Positions 8,050-16,222 of a stretch of 64,000 bases of DNA are shown one piece after another. The DNA lies in NCBI RefSeq assembly GCF_016756395.1, contig NZ_AP018365.1, positions 7,320,001 to 7,384,000 of the forward strand, in the 5' to 3' direction. The DNA is from Streptomyces sp. SN-593 (lineage in GTDB: Bacteria > Actinomycetota > Actinomycetes > Streptomycetales > Streptomycetaceae). The notes under the pieces are model-generated. The model did not search any database and was not told the origin of the DNA. It was given only the letters and a program-made list of their open reading frames with translations. Each line of letters begins with the position of its first letter. Within the stretch, counting starts at the first letter, position 1. A program made the position numbers and the translations under genes.

Positions 8050-8951
8050 GTCACTCCTGGCTCCTGCGGGGCGGGGTGCCGCGCTCCGTTCGGCACGGCG
8101 GCGTACTCCGGCAGGCCGCCGGGGACGGCCGTCGGGAAGTGCGGTGCGCGCTGTTCGAAGTAGGAGGCCACACCCTCGGCGGCGTCGGGGCCGCGGACGG
8201 TCTCGTGGACCAGCCGGGAGTCGGCACGGTGGACGGGTTCGGGGCTGTCGGCCCAGGCGAGCCGGTAGACCAGGCGCCGGGTCAGCGCCACCGACAGCGG
8301 CGCCACCTCGCGGGCCAGTTCGCCCGCCAACCGGTCGGCAGCCGCGGCCAGTTCACCGGCGGGGTGGACGGCGGTGAGCAGCCCGGCGGCGAGCGCCTCG
8401 TCGGCGAGGAACGTGCGGCCGGAGATCAGCCAGTCCATCGCCCGGGTCAGGCCGACGATCCGCGGCAGCCACCACGCCGAGGCGCCCTCGGGCACGACGC
8501 CGCGGCGGGTGAAGGGGAACGCGAACTTGGTGCCCTCGGCGGCCAGTCGGAAGTCGGCCGGAAGCAGCATCGTGGCCCCCACCCCGGCCGCGGCGCCGTG
8601 GACCGCGGCGATGACCGGCTTGTCCATCCGGTACATCACCGAGGTCACCACGCCCGCGGGCTCCAGGTAGGTGCCGGCCGCGAGCGCGGCCTCGGCCCCC
8701 TGGTCCGCCTTCGCCCCGAACGACCGCTCGCCGCCGCCGTCCGCCGACAGGTCGGCGCCCACGCAGAAGCTGCGGCCGGCCCCGCGGAGGACCACGACCC
8801 GTACGTCGTCGTCGGCGTCGGCGGCACGCAGCGCGGCCGCCAGCTCGTCGGCCATCCGCACGGTGAAGCCGTTGCGCGCCTCCGGCCGGTTCAGCGTGAC
8901 GGTGGCGACGTGCGACGCGACACCGTAGAGGATCGTGGTGTACCCGGCCAT
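8046..8951 (-). CDS. Enoyl-CoA hydratase/isomerase (crotonase family)
   Basis: This is a crotonase-fold enzyme of about 301 residues. TVTLNRPEARNGF is the typical first strand. GRSFCVGADL forms the first oxyanion loop, and HGAAAGVGATMLLPADFR the second. RRGVVPEGASAWWLPRIVG supplies the position of one catalytic Glu. It should hydrate or isomerise an enoyl-CoA thioester in the cytoplasm. The start at 8951 follows a G-rich stretch, and an in-frame ATG at 8969 is also possible. It is the first gene of a two-gene operon coupled to the DUF2236 gene. An insertion after the GADL motif (residues about 70-95) is longer than usual. The substrate is unknown. Confidence 0.85.
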   Translation of the reverse strand: MAGYTTILYGVASHVATVTLNRPEARNGFTVRMADELAAALRAADADDDVRVVVLRGAGRSFCVGADLSADGGGERSFGAKADQGAEAALAAGTYLEPAGVVTSVMYRMDKPVIAAVHGAAAGVGATMLLPADFRLAAEGTKFAFPFTRRGVVPEGASAWWLPRIVGLTRAMDWLISGRTFLADEALAAGLLTAVHPAGELAAAADRLAGELAREVAPLSVALTRRLVYRLAWADSPEPVHRADSRLVHETVRGPDAAEGVASYFEQRAPHFPTAVPGGLPEYAAVPNGARHPAPQEPGVT

Positions 8952-9229
8952 GGCCCCACCCCGAGACATCCGGCCCGTGCCGCCGGCACGCGCCGGGGCA
9001 TGCGGGAGCTGAGTCGGCGTCAGGTTACATCGGCGCTCGTCCGGTGGCTAGGGAGCATTAACATCTGGGTCCGGATCGAGCCGCGTCGGGAGGGCGTCGA
9101 CATCCGGCGGCGCCCGGCCCACGCGGGCGGCCCGCTCGGAGTTCCGCGGACTCCTCGCCCAGGGGGCGGCACGGCGGCGACTCGTTCGACGTTCGCCCCG
9201 AAAGGTTCGAGACAACCGTGTGACAACCG

Positions 9230-9280
9230 TTGACGCATCACCCGCGCATCTGGGTTGATGCGATGGGAGCGCTCCCATCG
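9230..9280 (+). promoter_or_regulatory. Promoter with perfect CebR-type operator before pectate lyase
   Basis: The 14-mer TGGGAGCGCTCCCA at 9264-9277 is the known binding site of CebR, the LacI-type cellobiose-responsive repressor of Streptomyces. Here it is the core of a perfect 20-bp palindrome (9261-9280). Upstream lie a -35-like TTGACG (9230-9235) and a weak -10-like GTTGAT (9254-9259). The palindrome therefore sits at the expected transcription start, a position that would block initiation. The -10/-35 assignment is less sure than the operator. The rest of 8952-9229 shows no gene; it must also hold the leftward enoyl-CoA hydratase promoter. Confidence 0.8.
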
Positions 9281-9339
9281 CCGACCGCCGAGGTCGCTTC
9301 CACCGAGACTCACCCCACCCCCAGAGAGGTCTCGACACG

Positions 9340-11070
9340 ATGACGCCCGATCGGATCATTCCTGCTCCTGCGCCGGACTCCGGAAGCGCTCCACGCCGGT
9401 CGCGGCTGCGCCGCGGCAGCATCGCCGCCGCTGCCGCGACGGCGGTCGCGGCAGCCGGCCTGATGGCGCTGCACCCCTCGGTCTCGCAGGCGGCGCCCGC
9501 GGTGAACAGCAACGCGCTCTACGTCTCGCCGTCCGGTACCGCCGGCGCCTCCGGTACGGAGTCGGCCCCCACCACGCTGGCGTCGGCGGTCACGCGGATC
9601 ACCGCCGGCGGCACCATCTACCTGCGCGGGGGCACGTACAACCTCGCCACGACGGTCACGATCGCGGCCGGCAACAACGGCACGTCCAGCGCCCGCAAGG
9701 AGATCTCGGCGTACCCGGGGGAGACCCCGGTGCTGAACTTCTCCGCGCAGAGCGAGAGTTCCTCCAACCGGGGCCTGGAGCTCAACGGCTCGTACTGGCA
9801 CCTGTACGGGCTGACGGTCGAGCACGCGGGCGACAACGGCATCGCCATCGGAGGCAACAACAACGTCGTCGAGCGCGTCGTCACCGCCTTCAACCGCGAC
9901 TCCGGTCTCCAGATATCCCGGGCGGACTCCGCCACCTCCATCAGTGCCTGGCCGTCCAACAACCTGGTGATCAGCTCGGAGTCGCACGACAACGCCGACA
10001 GCGACGGCGAGGACGCGGACGGCTTCGCCGCCAAGCTCACGGTCGGCACCGGGAACGTCTTCCGCTACGACGTGTCGCACAACAACATCGACGACGGCTG
10101 GGACCTCTACACCAAGACCGACACCGGCCCGATCGGGCCGGTGACCGTCGAGAACTCCCTGTCGTACGGCAACGGCACGCTCTCCAACGGCGGCCAGGCC
10201 GGCAGCGGCGACCGCAACGGCTTCAAGCTCGGCGGCGAGGACATCGCGGTCAACCACATCGTCCGCAACAACATCGCGTACGACAACGGCCACCACGGGT
10301 TCACCTACAACGACAACCCCGGATCCATGACGATCTCGGGCAACGTCGGCATCAACAGCGCGGAACGCAACTTCTCCTTCGACGAGGGCACCTCGGTCTT
10401 CCGCAGCAACACCTCCTGCCGCACCGGCTCCGGCAGCAACGACAAGGTCGTCGGCGACGCCGACAGCTCCAACCAGTTCTGGTCCGGCACCAACGGGTCG
10501 CGGTGCAGCAGCTACAGCGGCGCGCTCGGCTGGTCCTTCGCCTCCGACGGCACCCTCAACGTGACCTTCGGCGGCACCAACGTGACCGGCGGCAGCACGA
10601 CCGCGGGGACCTCCGCCGGCACGTCCACCGGCACGTCCACCGGGACCTCCACCGGCACCTCCACCGGCACCTCCACCGGCACCTCCACCGGCACCTCCAC
10701 TGGCACGTCCACCGGGACCTCCACCGGCACCACCGGCGGGACCGGGACCGGCCCGAGCTGCACGGCCGCCTACGTGCCCAGCACCTGGCCCGGCGGATTC
10801 ACCGCCGACATCACCGTGACCAACACCGGCTCCACCGCCGTCAACGGCTGGACGGTCGGCTTCACCCTTCCCTCCGGCCAGACCGTCACCAGCGCCTGGA
10901 ACGCCACCATCAGCCCCTCTTCGGGCGCGGTGAACGCCACCAACGTCGCGTACAACGCCCAGATACCGGTCGGCGGCAGCCAGTCCTTCGGCTTCCAGGG
11001 CACCTACACCGGAACCTACGCCCAGCCCACCCGGTTCACCCTCAACGGCACGGCCTGCGCCACCGGCTGA
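9340..11070 (+). CDS. Secreted PL9-type pectate lyase with CBM2
   Basis: The 576-residue protein starts with an Arg-rich, Ala-rich signal peptide and a likely cleavage after SQA near residue 51. Residues about 55-400 form a right-handed beta-helix of the polysaccharide lyase family 9 type. DADGFAAKL carries the probable catalytic Lys, and DDGWDLY and NGFKLGGED are further family motifs. A linker of GTST repeats (about residues 425-470) follows. The C-terminus is a family 2 carbohydrate-binding module (residues about 475-576) with flanking Cys and conserved Trp. It should cleave pectate outside the cell while anchored to plant cell wall. AGAGAGG precedes the ATG. A CebR-type operator lies 60 bases upstream, so expression is probably induced by cello-oligosaccharides. 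The repeat linker is encoded by near-tandem DNA repeats. Confidence 0.85.
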   Translation: MTPDRIIPAPAPDSGSAPRRSRLRRGSIAAAAATAVAAAGLMALHPSVSQAAPAVNSNALYVSPSGTAGASGTESAPTTLASAVTRITAGGTIYLRGGTYNLATTVTIAAGNNGTSSARKEISAYPGETPVLNFSAQSESSSNRGLELNGSYWHLYGLTVEHAGDNGIAIGGNNNVVERVVTAFNRDSGLQISRADSATSISAWPSNNLVISSESHDNADSDGEDADGFAAKLTVGTGNVFRYDVSHNNIDDGWDLYTKTDTGPIGPVTVENSLSYGNGTLSNGGQAGSGDRNGFKLGGEDIAVNHIVRNNIAYDNGHHGFTYNDNPGSMTISGNVGINSAERNFSFDEGTSVFRSNTSCRTGSGSNDKVVGDADSSNQFWSGTNGSRCSSYSGALGWSFASDGTLNVTFGGTNVTGGSTTAGTSAGTSTGTSTGTSTGTSTGTSTGTSTGTSTGTSTGTSTGTTGGTGTGPSCTAAYVPSTWPGGFTADITVTNTGSTAVNGWTVGFTLPSGQTVTSAWNATISPSSGAVNATNVAYNAQIPVGGSQSFGFQGTYTGTYAQPTRFTLNGTACATG

Positions 11071-11092
11071 CGTCGGACCCCGCCGTGCAGCC

Positions 11093-11127
11093 GGGGACCG
11101 GTGCGGGCCCCACCCCGCACCGGTCCC
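11093..11127 (+). terminator. Strong terminator hairpin after pectate lyase
   Basis: Perfect 15-base arms (11093-11107 and 11113-11127) enclose a 5-base loop, 22 bases after the lyase stop. There is no T-tract, as is common in Streptomyces. It separates the lyase from the thioesterase gene that opens the polyketide cluster. Confidence 0.8.
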
Positions 11128-11299
11128 CACCCGGGGTCGAGGAGGACCCCGGCGCATCGGCCCCGGGCAGTGGGCGGACCGTGCTCGCGCGGTGGAACGA
11201 CAGAACTGCCCGAAGGCTCCGGCGTGGCTAACCTGGCGACCGGCGCCCGTGGCGCAGACACCGCGCGAGTTGTTCTGCCCGAACTACCAGGGGAGCGGA

Positions 11300-12085
11300 A
11301 TGTCCGAATCGCCTGTGGACGATGAGCTATGGTGCCGACGCTACCGCCCATCCCGCACGGCCACGGCCCGCCTGGTGTGCCTCCCGCACGCGGGCGGCTC
11401 GGCGACGTTCTACCTGCCCTTCGTGTCGGCTCTCAGCCCCGACGTCGATGTCGTCGCCATCCAGTACCCCGGGCGGCAGGACCGCCGAGCGGAGCAGCCA
11501 CTGACCGATGTGGACACGCTGTCGGACCGGATCCACGAAGCCCTCCTGTGCCAACCACCGCTTCCGGTCACGTTCTTCGGACACAGCCTCGGCGCACTCG
11601 TCGGCTTCGAGACCGCCCGGCGGCTGGAGGCCGGCGGCAGTCCGGTCACGCACCTGTTCGCGTCCAGCCGGGGCGCCCCGTCCCTGCACCGCGGTGAGAG
11701 TGTCCACCAGCGAGACGACGAGGGCATCCTGTCCGTCGTCCACTATCTGAACGGCACCGCTGCGAACGTCCTCGGCAACCAGGAGATGATGCGTGCGGCG
11801 CTGCCGTCCCTGCGTGCCGACTACCAGGCGGCCGATACCTACCGATGCGCTCCGGACGTCACCATCGGCTGCCCGGTCACCGTCCTGACCGGCGACGCCG
11901 ACCCGCAGACCACGTCTTCCGAGGCCCGCGCGTGGGAGCGGCACACCACGAGCGCCTGTGCTTTCCACACGTTTCCCGGCGGGCACTTCTACCTCTCGCA
12001 GCAGACGGACAGGGTGATCGCCCTGCTCAAGGAGCACTTCGCCGCGACGGCGGAGGACGGCCGCCGGCCCACGGTCCGCCCTTGA
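11300..12085 (+). CDS. Type II (editing) thioesterase of the PKS
   Basis: This is a 261-residue alpha/beta hydrolase of the discrete type II thioesterase family that clears stalled or wrongly primed acyl chains from PKS carrier proteins. The N-terminal LVCLPHAGGSATFY is the family signature. The nucleophile motif GHSLG places Ser at 96. Asp lies in TGDADP (about 199-201) and His in GGHFYL (229). The ATG at 11300 follows GGGGAG; longer starts upstream are shadows. It starts a two-gene operon with the crotonyl-CoA carboxylase/reductase gene (78-base gap). A weak version of the three-unit element found before other cluster genes may lie around 11224-11256, but I would not rely on it. Confidence 0.92.
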   Translation: MSESPVDDELWCRRYRPSRTATARLVCLPHAGGSATFYLPFVSALSPDVDVVAIQYPGRQDRRAEQPLTDVDTLSDRIHEALLCQPPLPVTFFGHSLGALVGFETARRLEAGGSPVTHLFASSRGAPSLHRGESVHQRDDEGILSVVHYLNGTAANVLGNQEMMRAALPSLRADYQAADTYRCAPDVTIGCPVTVLTGDADPQTTSSEARAWERHTTSACAFHTFPGGHFYLSQQTDRVIALLKEHFAATAEDGRRPTVRP

Positions 12086-12163
12086 CGACTCCGGGACCGA
12101 CCATGCGGTTCGGCCCGCGTCCGGCATCGACGACCACCATCCGACGTTCACCAGGGGGAGCAC

Positions 12164-13528
12164 GTGGACCGCGCGTTCGTGGAAGCCGTCGAGTCGCCGG
12201 AAGCCGGTCCCGAGGACATCGAGTCGCTGACGGTGCCCGAGTCCTACCGGGCGGCGGTGCTGCTCAAGGACGAGCAGCACATGTTCGACGGAGTCCGGGC
12301 GGCGAACCGGAACCCCGCCAAGTCACTGCACCTGGCGGACGTGCCCACGCCGATGCCGGGCCCCGGCGAGGTCCTGGTGGCGGCCATGGCCAGCTCCGTG
12401 AACTACAACACGGTCTGGAGCGCGATCTTCGAGCCCGTCCCCACCTTCGCGTTCCTGGAGCGGTACGCGCGCACCGGGGGGCTCGCGGCCCGACACGATC
12501 AGCCCTACCACGTCGTGGGGTCCGACCTGTCCGGGATCGTGCTGAGGACCGGGCCCGGGGTCCGACGCTGGCGCCCGGGGCAGCGGGTGGTGGCCCACTG
12601 CCTCAGCGTCGAACTGGAGGACCCCGCCGGGCACGACGACTCGATGCTCGATCCGGAGCAGCGGATCTGGGGATTCGAGACGAACTTCGGCGGGCTTGCC
12701 GAACTCGCCCTGGTCAAGGCGAACCAGCTGATGCCCAAACCCCCGCACCTGACCTGGGAGGAGGCCGCCGTCTCCGGTCTGGTCAACTCGACCGCGTACC
12801 GGCAACTGGTCTCCCGCAACGGCGCGAACATGCGGCAGGGGGACAACGTGCTGATCTGGGGCGCGGCGAGCGGCCTCGGTTCGTACGCCACCCAATACGC
12901 CCTGGCAGGAGGGGCGTTCCCGATCTGCGTGGTGTCAAGCCCGCGGAAGGCCGAGATCTGCCGGCAGATGGGCGCGGAGGCGATCATCGACCGCAGCGCG
13001 GAGGACTACCGCTTCTGGTCCGGCGAAGGCGGCCAGGATCCCCGTGAGTGGCGGCGGTTCGGCCAGCGGGTCAGGGATCTGACGGGCGGCGAGGACGTGG
13101 ACGTCGTCTTCGAGCACCCGGGGCGTGACACCTTCGGCGCCTCCGTCTACGTCGCCAGGCGCGGGGGCACGATCGTCACCTGCGCGTCGACGACCGGCTA
13201 TCTCCACGAGTTCGACAACAGGTATCTGTGGATGCACGTCAAGCGCATCATCGGATCGCACTTCGCCAACTACCACGAGGCGTGGCGGGCGAACCGGCTG
13301 ATCATGCGGGGGCGGATCCATCCGTCGCTCTCCCGGACCTACCCGCTGGAGCAGGTGGGCCTGGCCGCCGAGGTCGTCCACGGGAACCGGCACCAGGGCA
13401 AGGTGGGCGTGCTCTGCCTCGCGGACAGGGAGGGCCTGGGGGTGGACGCACCGGAGTTCCGGAGCCGCCATGAGGCCCAGATCAACCGCTTCCGCGAGCG
13501 ACCGGGGTCCATGGACGCGGCCGGCTGA
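12164..13528 (+). CDS. ccr: Crotonyl-CoA carboxylase/reductase (ethylmalonyl-CoA supply)
   Basis: This is a 454-residue medium-chain reductase that converts crotonyl-CoA (or longer 2-enoyl-CoAs), NADPH and CO2 to ethylmalonyl-CoA (or an alkylmalonyl-CoA). All four residues known to hold CO2 in this family (Kitasatospora numbering N81, F170, E171, H365) appear here at +1: N82 in NYNTVW, F171-E172 in GFETNFGG, and H366 in GSHFANYH. The nucleotide-binding loop is WGAASGLGS. The GTG start follows AGGGGGAG. Its length and N-terminus match characterised enzymes. It sits in an operon with the type II thioesterase. It explains the source of the extender unit for PKS1, whose acyltransferase has an ethylmalonyl-type motif. 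A longer-chain substrate cannot be excluded from sequence. Confidence 0.93.
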   Translation: MDRAFVEAVESPEAGPEDIESLTVPESYRAAVLLKDEQHMFDGVRAANRNPAKSLHLADVPTPMPGPGEVLVAAMASSVNYNTVWSAIFEPVPTFAFLERYARTGGLAARHDQPYHVVGSDLSGIVLRTGPGVRRWRPGQRVVAHCLSVELEDPAGHDDSMLDPEQRIWGFETNFGGLAELALVKANQLMPKPPHLTWEEAAVSGLVNSTAYRQLVSRNGANMRQGDNVLIWGAASGLGSYATQYALAGGAFPICVVSSPRKAEICRQMGAEAIIDRSAEDYRFWSGEGGQDPREWRRFGQRVRDLTGGEDVDVVFEHPGRDTFGASVYVARRGGTIVTCASTTGYLHEFDNRYLWMHVKRIIGSHFANYHEAWRANRLIMRGRIHPSLSRTYPLEQVGLAAEVVHGNRHQGKVGVLCLADREGLGVDAPEFRSRHEAQINRFRERPGSMDAAG

Positions 13529-13585
13529 CCGCTACCGGCCTTCCGGGTGGCCCCCGGACCCGAGCCGTGGACCGGCACCGACGTC

Positions 13586-13626
13586 CGGGCGGAGCCCCGC
13601 CCCGGGGCGGACCCGGCGTCCGCCCG
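13586..13626. terminator. Hairpin between convergent ccr and SARP genes
   Basis: Arms CGGGCGGA and TCCGCCCG enclose a further self-complementary stretch (CCGCCCCGGGGCGG). It lies in the 101-base gap between two converging genes and could serve both directions. There is no T-tract on either side. Confidence 0.5.
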
Positions 13627-13629
13627 CGT

Positions 13630-15279
13630 TCACGTGCCTTCGGACGGAGCCGCCAGCCGTGTCCGTACGGCGTCCCCGGGAAGCAGCACGCTGACGGTGA
13701 CCTCGACCACCGCGTTCTCCGGAATGTCGCCCCCTCGGTGGGTGATCCTCTCGACGAGCGACGCGTACTGCCCGCCCATGCCGGCGAGCAGGCCGCGTAA
13801 CTTGTGGATCTTCCCCGGGCCGCCGATGACCATCTTGACCTGGTTGGGCCGGTGCGGCTCCGGGAGCAGTTCCACGGCGTCCCACGCGTCGTCACCGACC
13901 TGTTCGTAGCGCACCCGGTACTCGGTGGCGCGCTTGGTCTCCTCGCTCACCCAGACGTGCCTGGCCGGGGCGACGCTGGCCAGTTGGAGGCACCGGCCGA
14001 CGGCGGCGGTGTCGAGACCCCGCAGCGTGCCGTCATCGGGGTGGTGGCCGAGGACCGCGTCGGTGGACACGACGGCCAGCTTGACCACGGGCTCCGGCGC
14101 TCCGCTGCCGGCGGCGTCGCGGACGGAGCGGGTCCGCTGCAACGCGTCGCGGATCGCCAGCGCGGCGCTGACGGCGTGATCGGGGGCGTGGTCCACGGCA
14201 TCGAAGACGATCCAACTCATCGACGCCACCCTGCTGATCACCACTCCGCCGTGTCGTCCGGCCTCACGGTCGACCAGCGCGGCCACGATGCCGAGTGCGG
14301 ACGTCGACTCGGCGGCGTCGTCGCCGGGCTCGCCGGCCATCTCGCCGACGACTGCCACCATGGCGGCCAATTTCCCCTCCGCGAGGGGGACGACGGGGTC
14401 GTCCCCGACGGCCGGCCGGTGCGGCCGGGGCCCCAGGGGCCGGTCCTGGAGGACCGCGGTCGGCCAGGGCACCCCCGCGGTACCACCGTCGCGGAGCGCG
14501 GTCACGACACCGCCGTGCCAGTCGAGGCTCATGTCCTGATTGAGGATCAGGCGTTCGAGTTCCTGGAGTTCATGGCTCGGCTCCAGCCCGTGGGTCTCGA
14601 TCAGCGACACGCGGGCGCGGTGATAGACGTCGAGGGCGTCCAACTGCCGCCCGCAGCGGTACATCGCCAGCATCAGCTGCCCCACCAGACGTTCGTGGGA
14701 CAGCTCCCGTCCCGCGACGAGTTCGAGCTCCGCCAGCACCTCGCGGTGCCGCCCGCACGCCAGTTCGGCCTCGAAGAGCTCCTCGAAGGCCACCAGATGC
14801 GTGTTCTGGACGGCGGTGGCCTCGGGCCAGGCGCTACAGGTCTCGGTGAGGTCCGCGAGGACCGGGCCCCGCCAGACGTCGAGTGCGTCGCGCAGCTCCC
14901 GGCGCGCGGACTCCCAGTCGGCCTGGGCGGCGTACTCGCGGCCGTGTTCGATGGCGAGCATGAACAGGTTCAGGTCGATGGCGTGGGGTTCGACATGCAG
15001 CAGGTACCCGGGCGTGTGGGTGAGGAGCACGGCCGGGTCGGCGCTGCCGTCGTCGCAGGCGAGAATTCCCCGCAGAGCGGACGCCGCATTCTGGAGCATC
15101 TTCCGCGCAGTGGGCGGAACGCCGTCGGACCACAGGGAATCCAGCAGTTTGCTCGACGGGACTATCCGGTTGGCTTTCAGCAGCAGCATGCCCAGCATCG
15201 CGCGCTGCTTGATCCCGCCGAGGGGCACGACCATGTCGTGGGAAACCACTTCCAGAGGACCCAGAATGTTGAACTGCAT
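13630..15279 (-). CDS. SARP-family pathway activator with degenerate cyclase-like domain
   Basis: This is a 549-residue regulator. Residues 1-95 form the OmpR-like winged helix typical of SARPs (FNILGPLEVV, ending near the LQNAASALR helix). Residues about 100-250 form the bacterial transcriptional activation domain. Residues about 300-480 resemble a class III nucleotide cyclase domain, with a late GRCLQLASVAPARHVWVSEET pattern. The usual metal-binding Asp positions are not evident, so I infer it is not catalytic. The last 70 residues match nothing I know. The ATG at 15279 has AGGGAG upstream and starts exactly at the SARP fold. Codon 494 (13800-13798) is TTA, which in Streptomyces needs the bldA tRNA. 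As the only pathway-type regulator in the cluster, it is the likely reader of the shared three-unit elements. It lies convergent to ccr. Confidence 0.9.
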   Translation of the reverse strand: MQFNILGPLEVVSHDMVVPLGGIKQRAMLGMLLLKANRIVPSSKLLDSLWSDGVPPTARKMLQNAASALRGILACDDGSADPAVLLTHTPGYLLHVEPHAIDLNLFMLAIEHGREYAAQADWESARRELRDALDVWRGPVLADLTETCSAWPEATAVQNTHLVAFEELFEAELACGRHREVLAELELVAGRELSHERLVGQLMLAMYRCGRQLDALDVYHRARVSLIETHGLEPSHELQELERLILNQDMSLDWHGGVVTALRDGGTAGVPWPTAVLQDRPLGPRPHRPAVGDDPVVPLAEGKLAAMVAVVGEMAGEPGDDAAESTSALGIVAALVDREAGRHGGVVISRVASMSWIVFDAVDHAPDHAVSAALAIRDALQRTRSVRDAAGSGAPEPVVKLAVVSTDAVLGHHPDDGTLRGLDTAAVGRCLQLASVAPARHVWVSEETKRATEYRVRYEQVGDDAWDAVELLPEPHRPNQVKMVIGGPGKIHKLRGLLAGMGGQYASLVERITHRGGDIPENAVVEVTVSVLLPGDAVRTRLAAPSEGT

Positions 15280-15435
15280 GGTGGTCTCCCTCATCCGCGA
15301 CACAGGTCGTCCGATGTTGGACAGGTCTGTAGACCGGAAGTACTCGATGCACTGCCGGAATGGATGAACTCCCTGCCTGTTCGAGGAGCATGCGGTGCTC
15401 AGGCTGTCATTCCTGCGCAGGTGCACGCCGTCGGC

Positions 15436-15461
15436 GGGCACACGTGGGTACGTGTGTGCCC
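15436..15461. promoter_or_regulatory. Inverted repeat upstream of the SARP gene
   Basis: Arms GGGCACAC and GTGTGCCC enclose a 10-base centre that includes GTGGGTAC. The site is about 160 bases upstream of the SARP start. It could be an operator for a repressor of the SARP gene or an autoregulatory site. I could not place a convincing -10/-35 pair around it. Confidence 0.35.
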
Positions 15462-15804
15462 CGCTGCATTAGGTTGTGAAACCGGGAACGCCGTGGTCTC
15501 CCGTATCCAGCGGTCGCCCGACCGGCCGGCCCCCGCACGTGGACGGCGGGGCTGTGACCTCAGACGGCGCCGGGGGCATCGTCCCGGAGAAGAACGTCCC
15601 CTTGGGCCGTCGGGCGTCTACGCACGCTCATCCTTGCCTCCCCCTGACCGGTCGTTGAGGTTCCAGAAAGGTGACGCGCAGGCCACGGTGTCCAAGCCCG
15701 GCCACCCCCCTCAAGCCCCCTACTACATCCCCATCCGCGTCCCGGGAAAACCTTGAGCAATACAAATCGAATGAGGCGTAATTCACATCAGGTTGTGCCC
15801 GTAG

Positions 15805-15823
15805 CATGACAAGAGATGTCATG
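15805..15823. promoter_or_regulatory. Perfect 7-base dyad (CATGACA / TGTCATG)
   Basis: A 19-base site with perfect 7-base arms and a 5-base centre (AGAGA) lies in an unusually AT-rich patch (about 15720-15825) between the divergent SARP and PKS1 genes. Composition and symmetry make it a candidate operator or promoter region. No known regulator site matches it in my memory. Confidence 0.35.
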
Positions 15824-15944
15824 TCGGGTGGGGATCCCCGGGGTGACGGACCGCCGGCGGCCGCGCACCCCTCAGCGCCGGGGGAAGCCCGCTCCCTCGG
15901 CGTCGGCGACCCGCGGAAACCTCTTGAGCGCCGCTGGGAGAACC

Positions 15945-15986
15945 TGGTTGCCGCCTGATGGGCGCGTGGTGGAGCGGTGTCATTTC
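15945..15986 (+). promoter_or_regulatory. Three-unit SARP-type element before PKS1
   Basis: Three 11-base units start TGGTTGC (15945), TGATGGG (15956) and TGGTGGA (15967), followed by eight bases and then ATTTC. Heptamers at 11-base pitch are the known layout of SARP binding sites. It aligns without gaps to the copy at 25293-25335 and closely to the one before PKS2 at 32085. GTGGTGAGC follows shortly after in both PKS copies. Confidence 0.7.
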
Positions 15987-16001
15987 GGGTGGTGAGCCCC
16001 G

Positions 16002-16220
16002 ATGGCTACCTTCCCCCCTGACAGGCCGGAAGAGGCGGGCATCCAGCAGGTGCGGCTGATCGGAGACAGCGCGCGTGAGGTGTTCTGGTCAGGCGCTCCG
16101 CGGCCCGGGGGCGCTCGGACGCGCCGCGCCTTCTGCGGGCGGTTCCCGGCCGTGAACAGGATGGTCGAGCGGATGCTCGGCAGACACGCAACCGACCGCC
16201 CGCCCGGGAACAAGGAGTAG
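16002..16220 (+). CDS. Possible 72-residue leader ORF coupled to PKS1
   Basis: An ATG at 16002, after a GGTGAG ribosome-like site, opens 72 codons that end with TAG two bases before the PKS1 ATG. The PKS1 ribosome site AAGGAG lies inside the last codons. By my count about 86% of third positions are G or C, which suits a translated frame. The product (with WSGAPRPGGARTRRAF in the middle) is basic, has no membrane segment and matches nothing I know. If translated it would couple PKS1 expression to its own. It could equally be an untranslated leader that is open by chance. Confidence 0.3.
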   Translation: MATFPPDRPEEAGIQQVRLIGDSAREVFWSGAPRPGGARTRRAFCGRFPAVNRMVERMLGRHATDRPPGNKE

Positions 16221-16222
16221 CC

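Larger units (their letters stand above)
15280..15944. other. Intergenic region between SARP and PKS1 units
   Basis: No gene is visible in these 665 bases. They hold the SARP leader, the inverted repeat at 15436-15461, an AT-rich patch at about 15720-15825 and the dyad at 15805-15823. The shared three-unit element follows directly at 15945. Confidence 0.5.

Noticed and set aside
10610..10740. GTST-coding repeats considered as a CRISPR-like or other repeat array
   Set aside because: They are in frame in the lyase linker, have no spacers and encode a standard Thr-Ser-Gly linker. I see no CRISPR array, tRNA or rRNA gene in the window.
9255..11231. 658-codon frame overlapping the pectate lyase
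   Set aside because: Wrong frame of a gene with a clear signal peptide, catalytic motifs and CBM2. The product is His/Arg-rich without family likeness.
11224..11256. Seventh copy of the three-unit element before the type II thioesterase
   Set aside because: GGCTAACC and a CGTGGCG unit are suggestive, but the alignment needs an insertion and loses most conserved positions.
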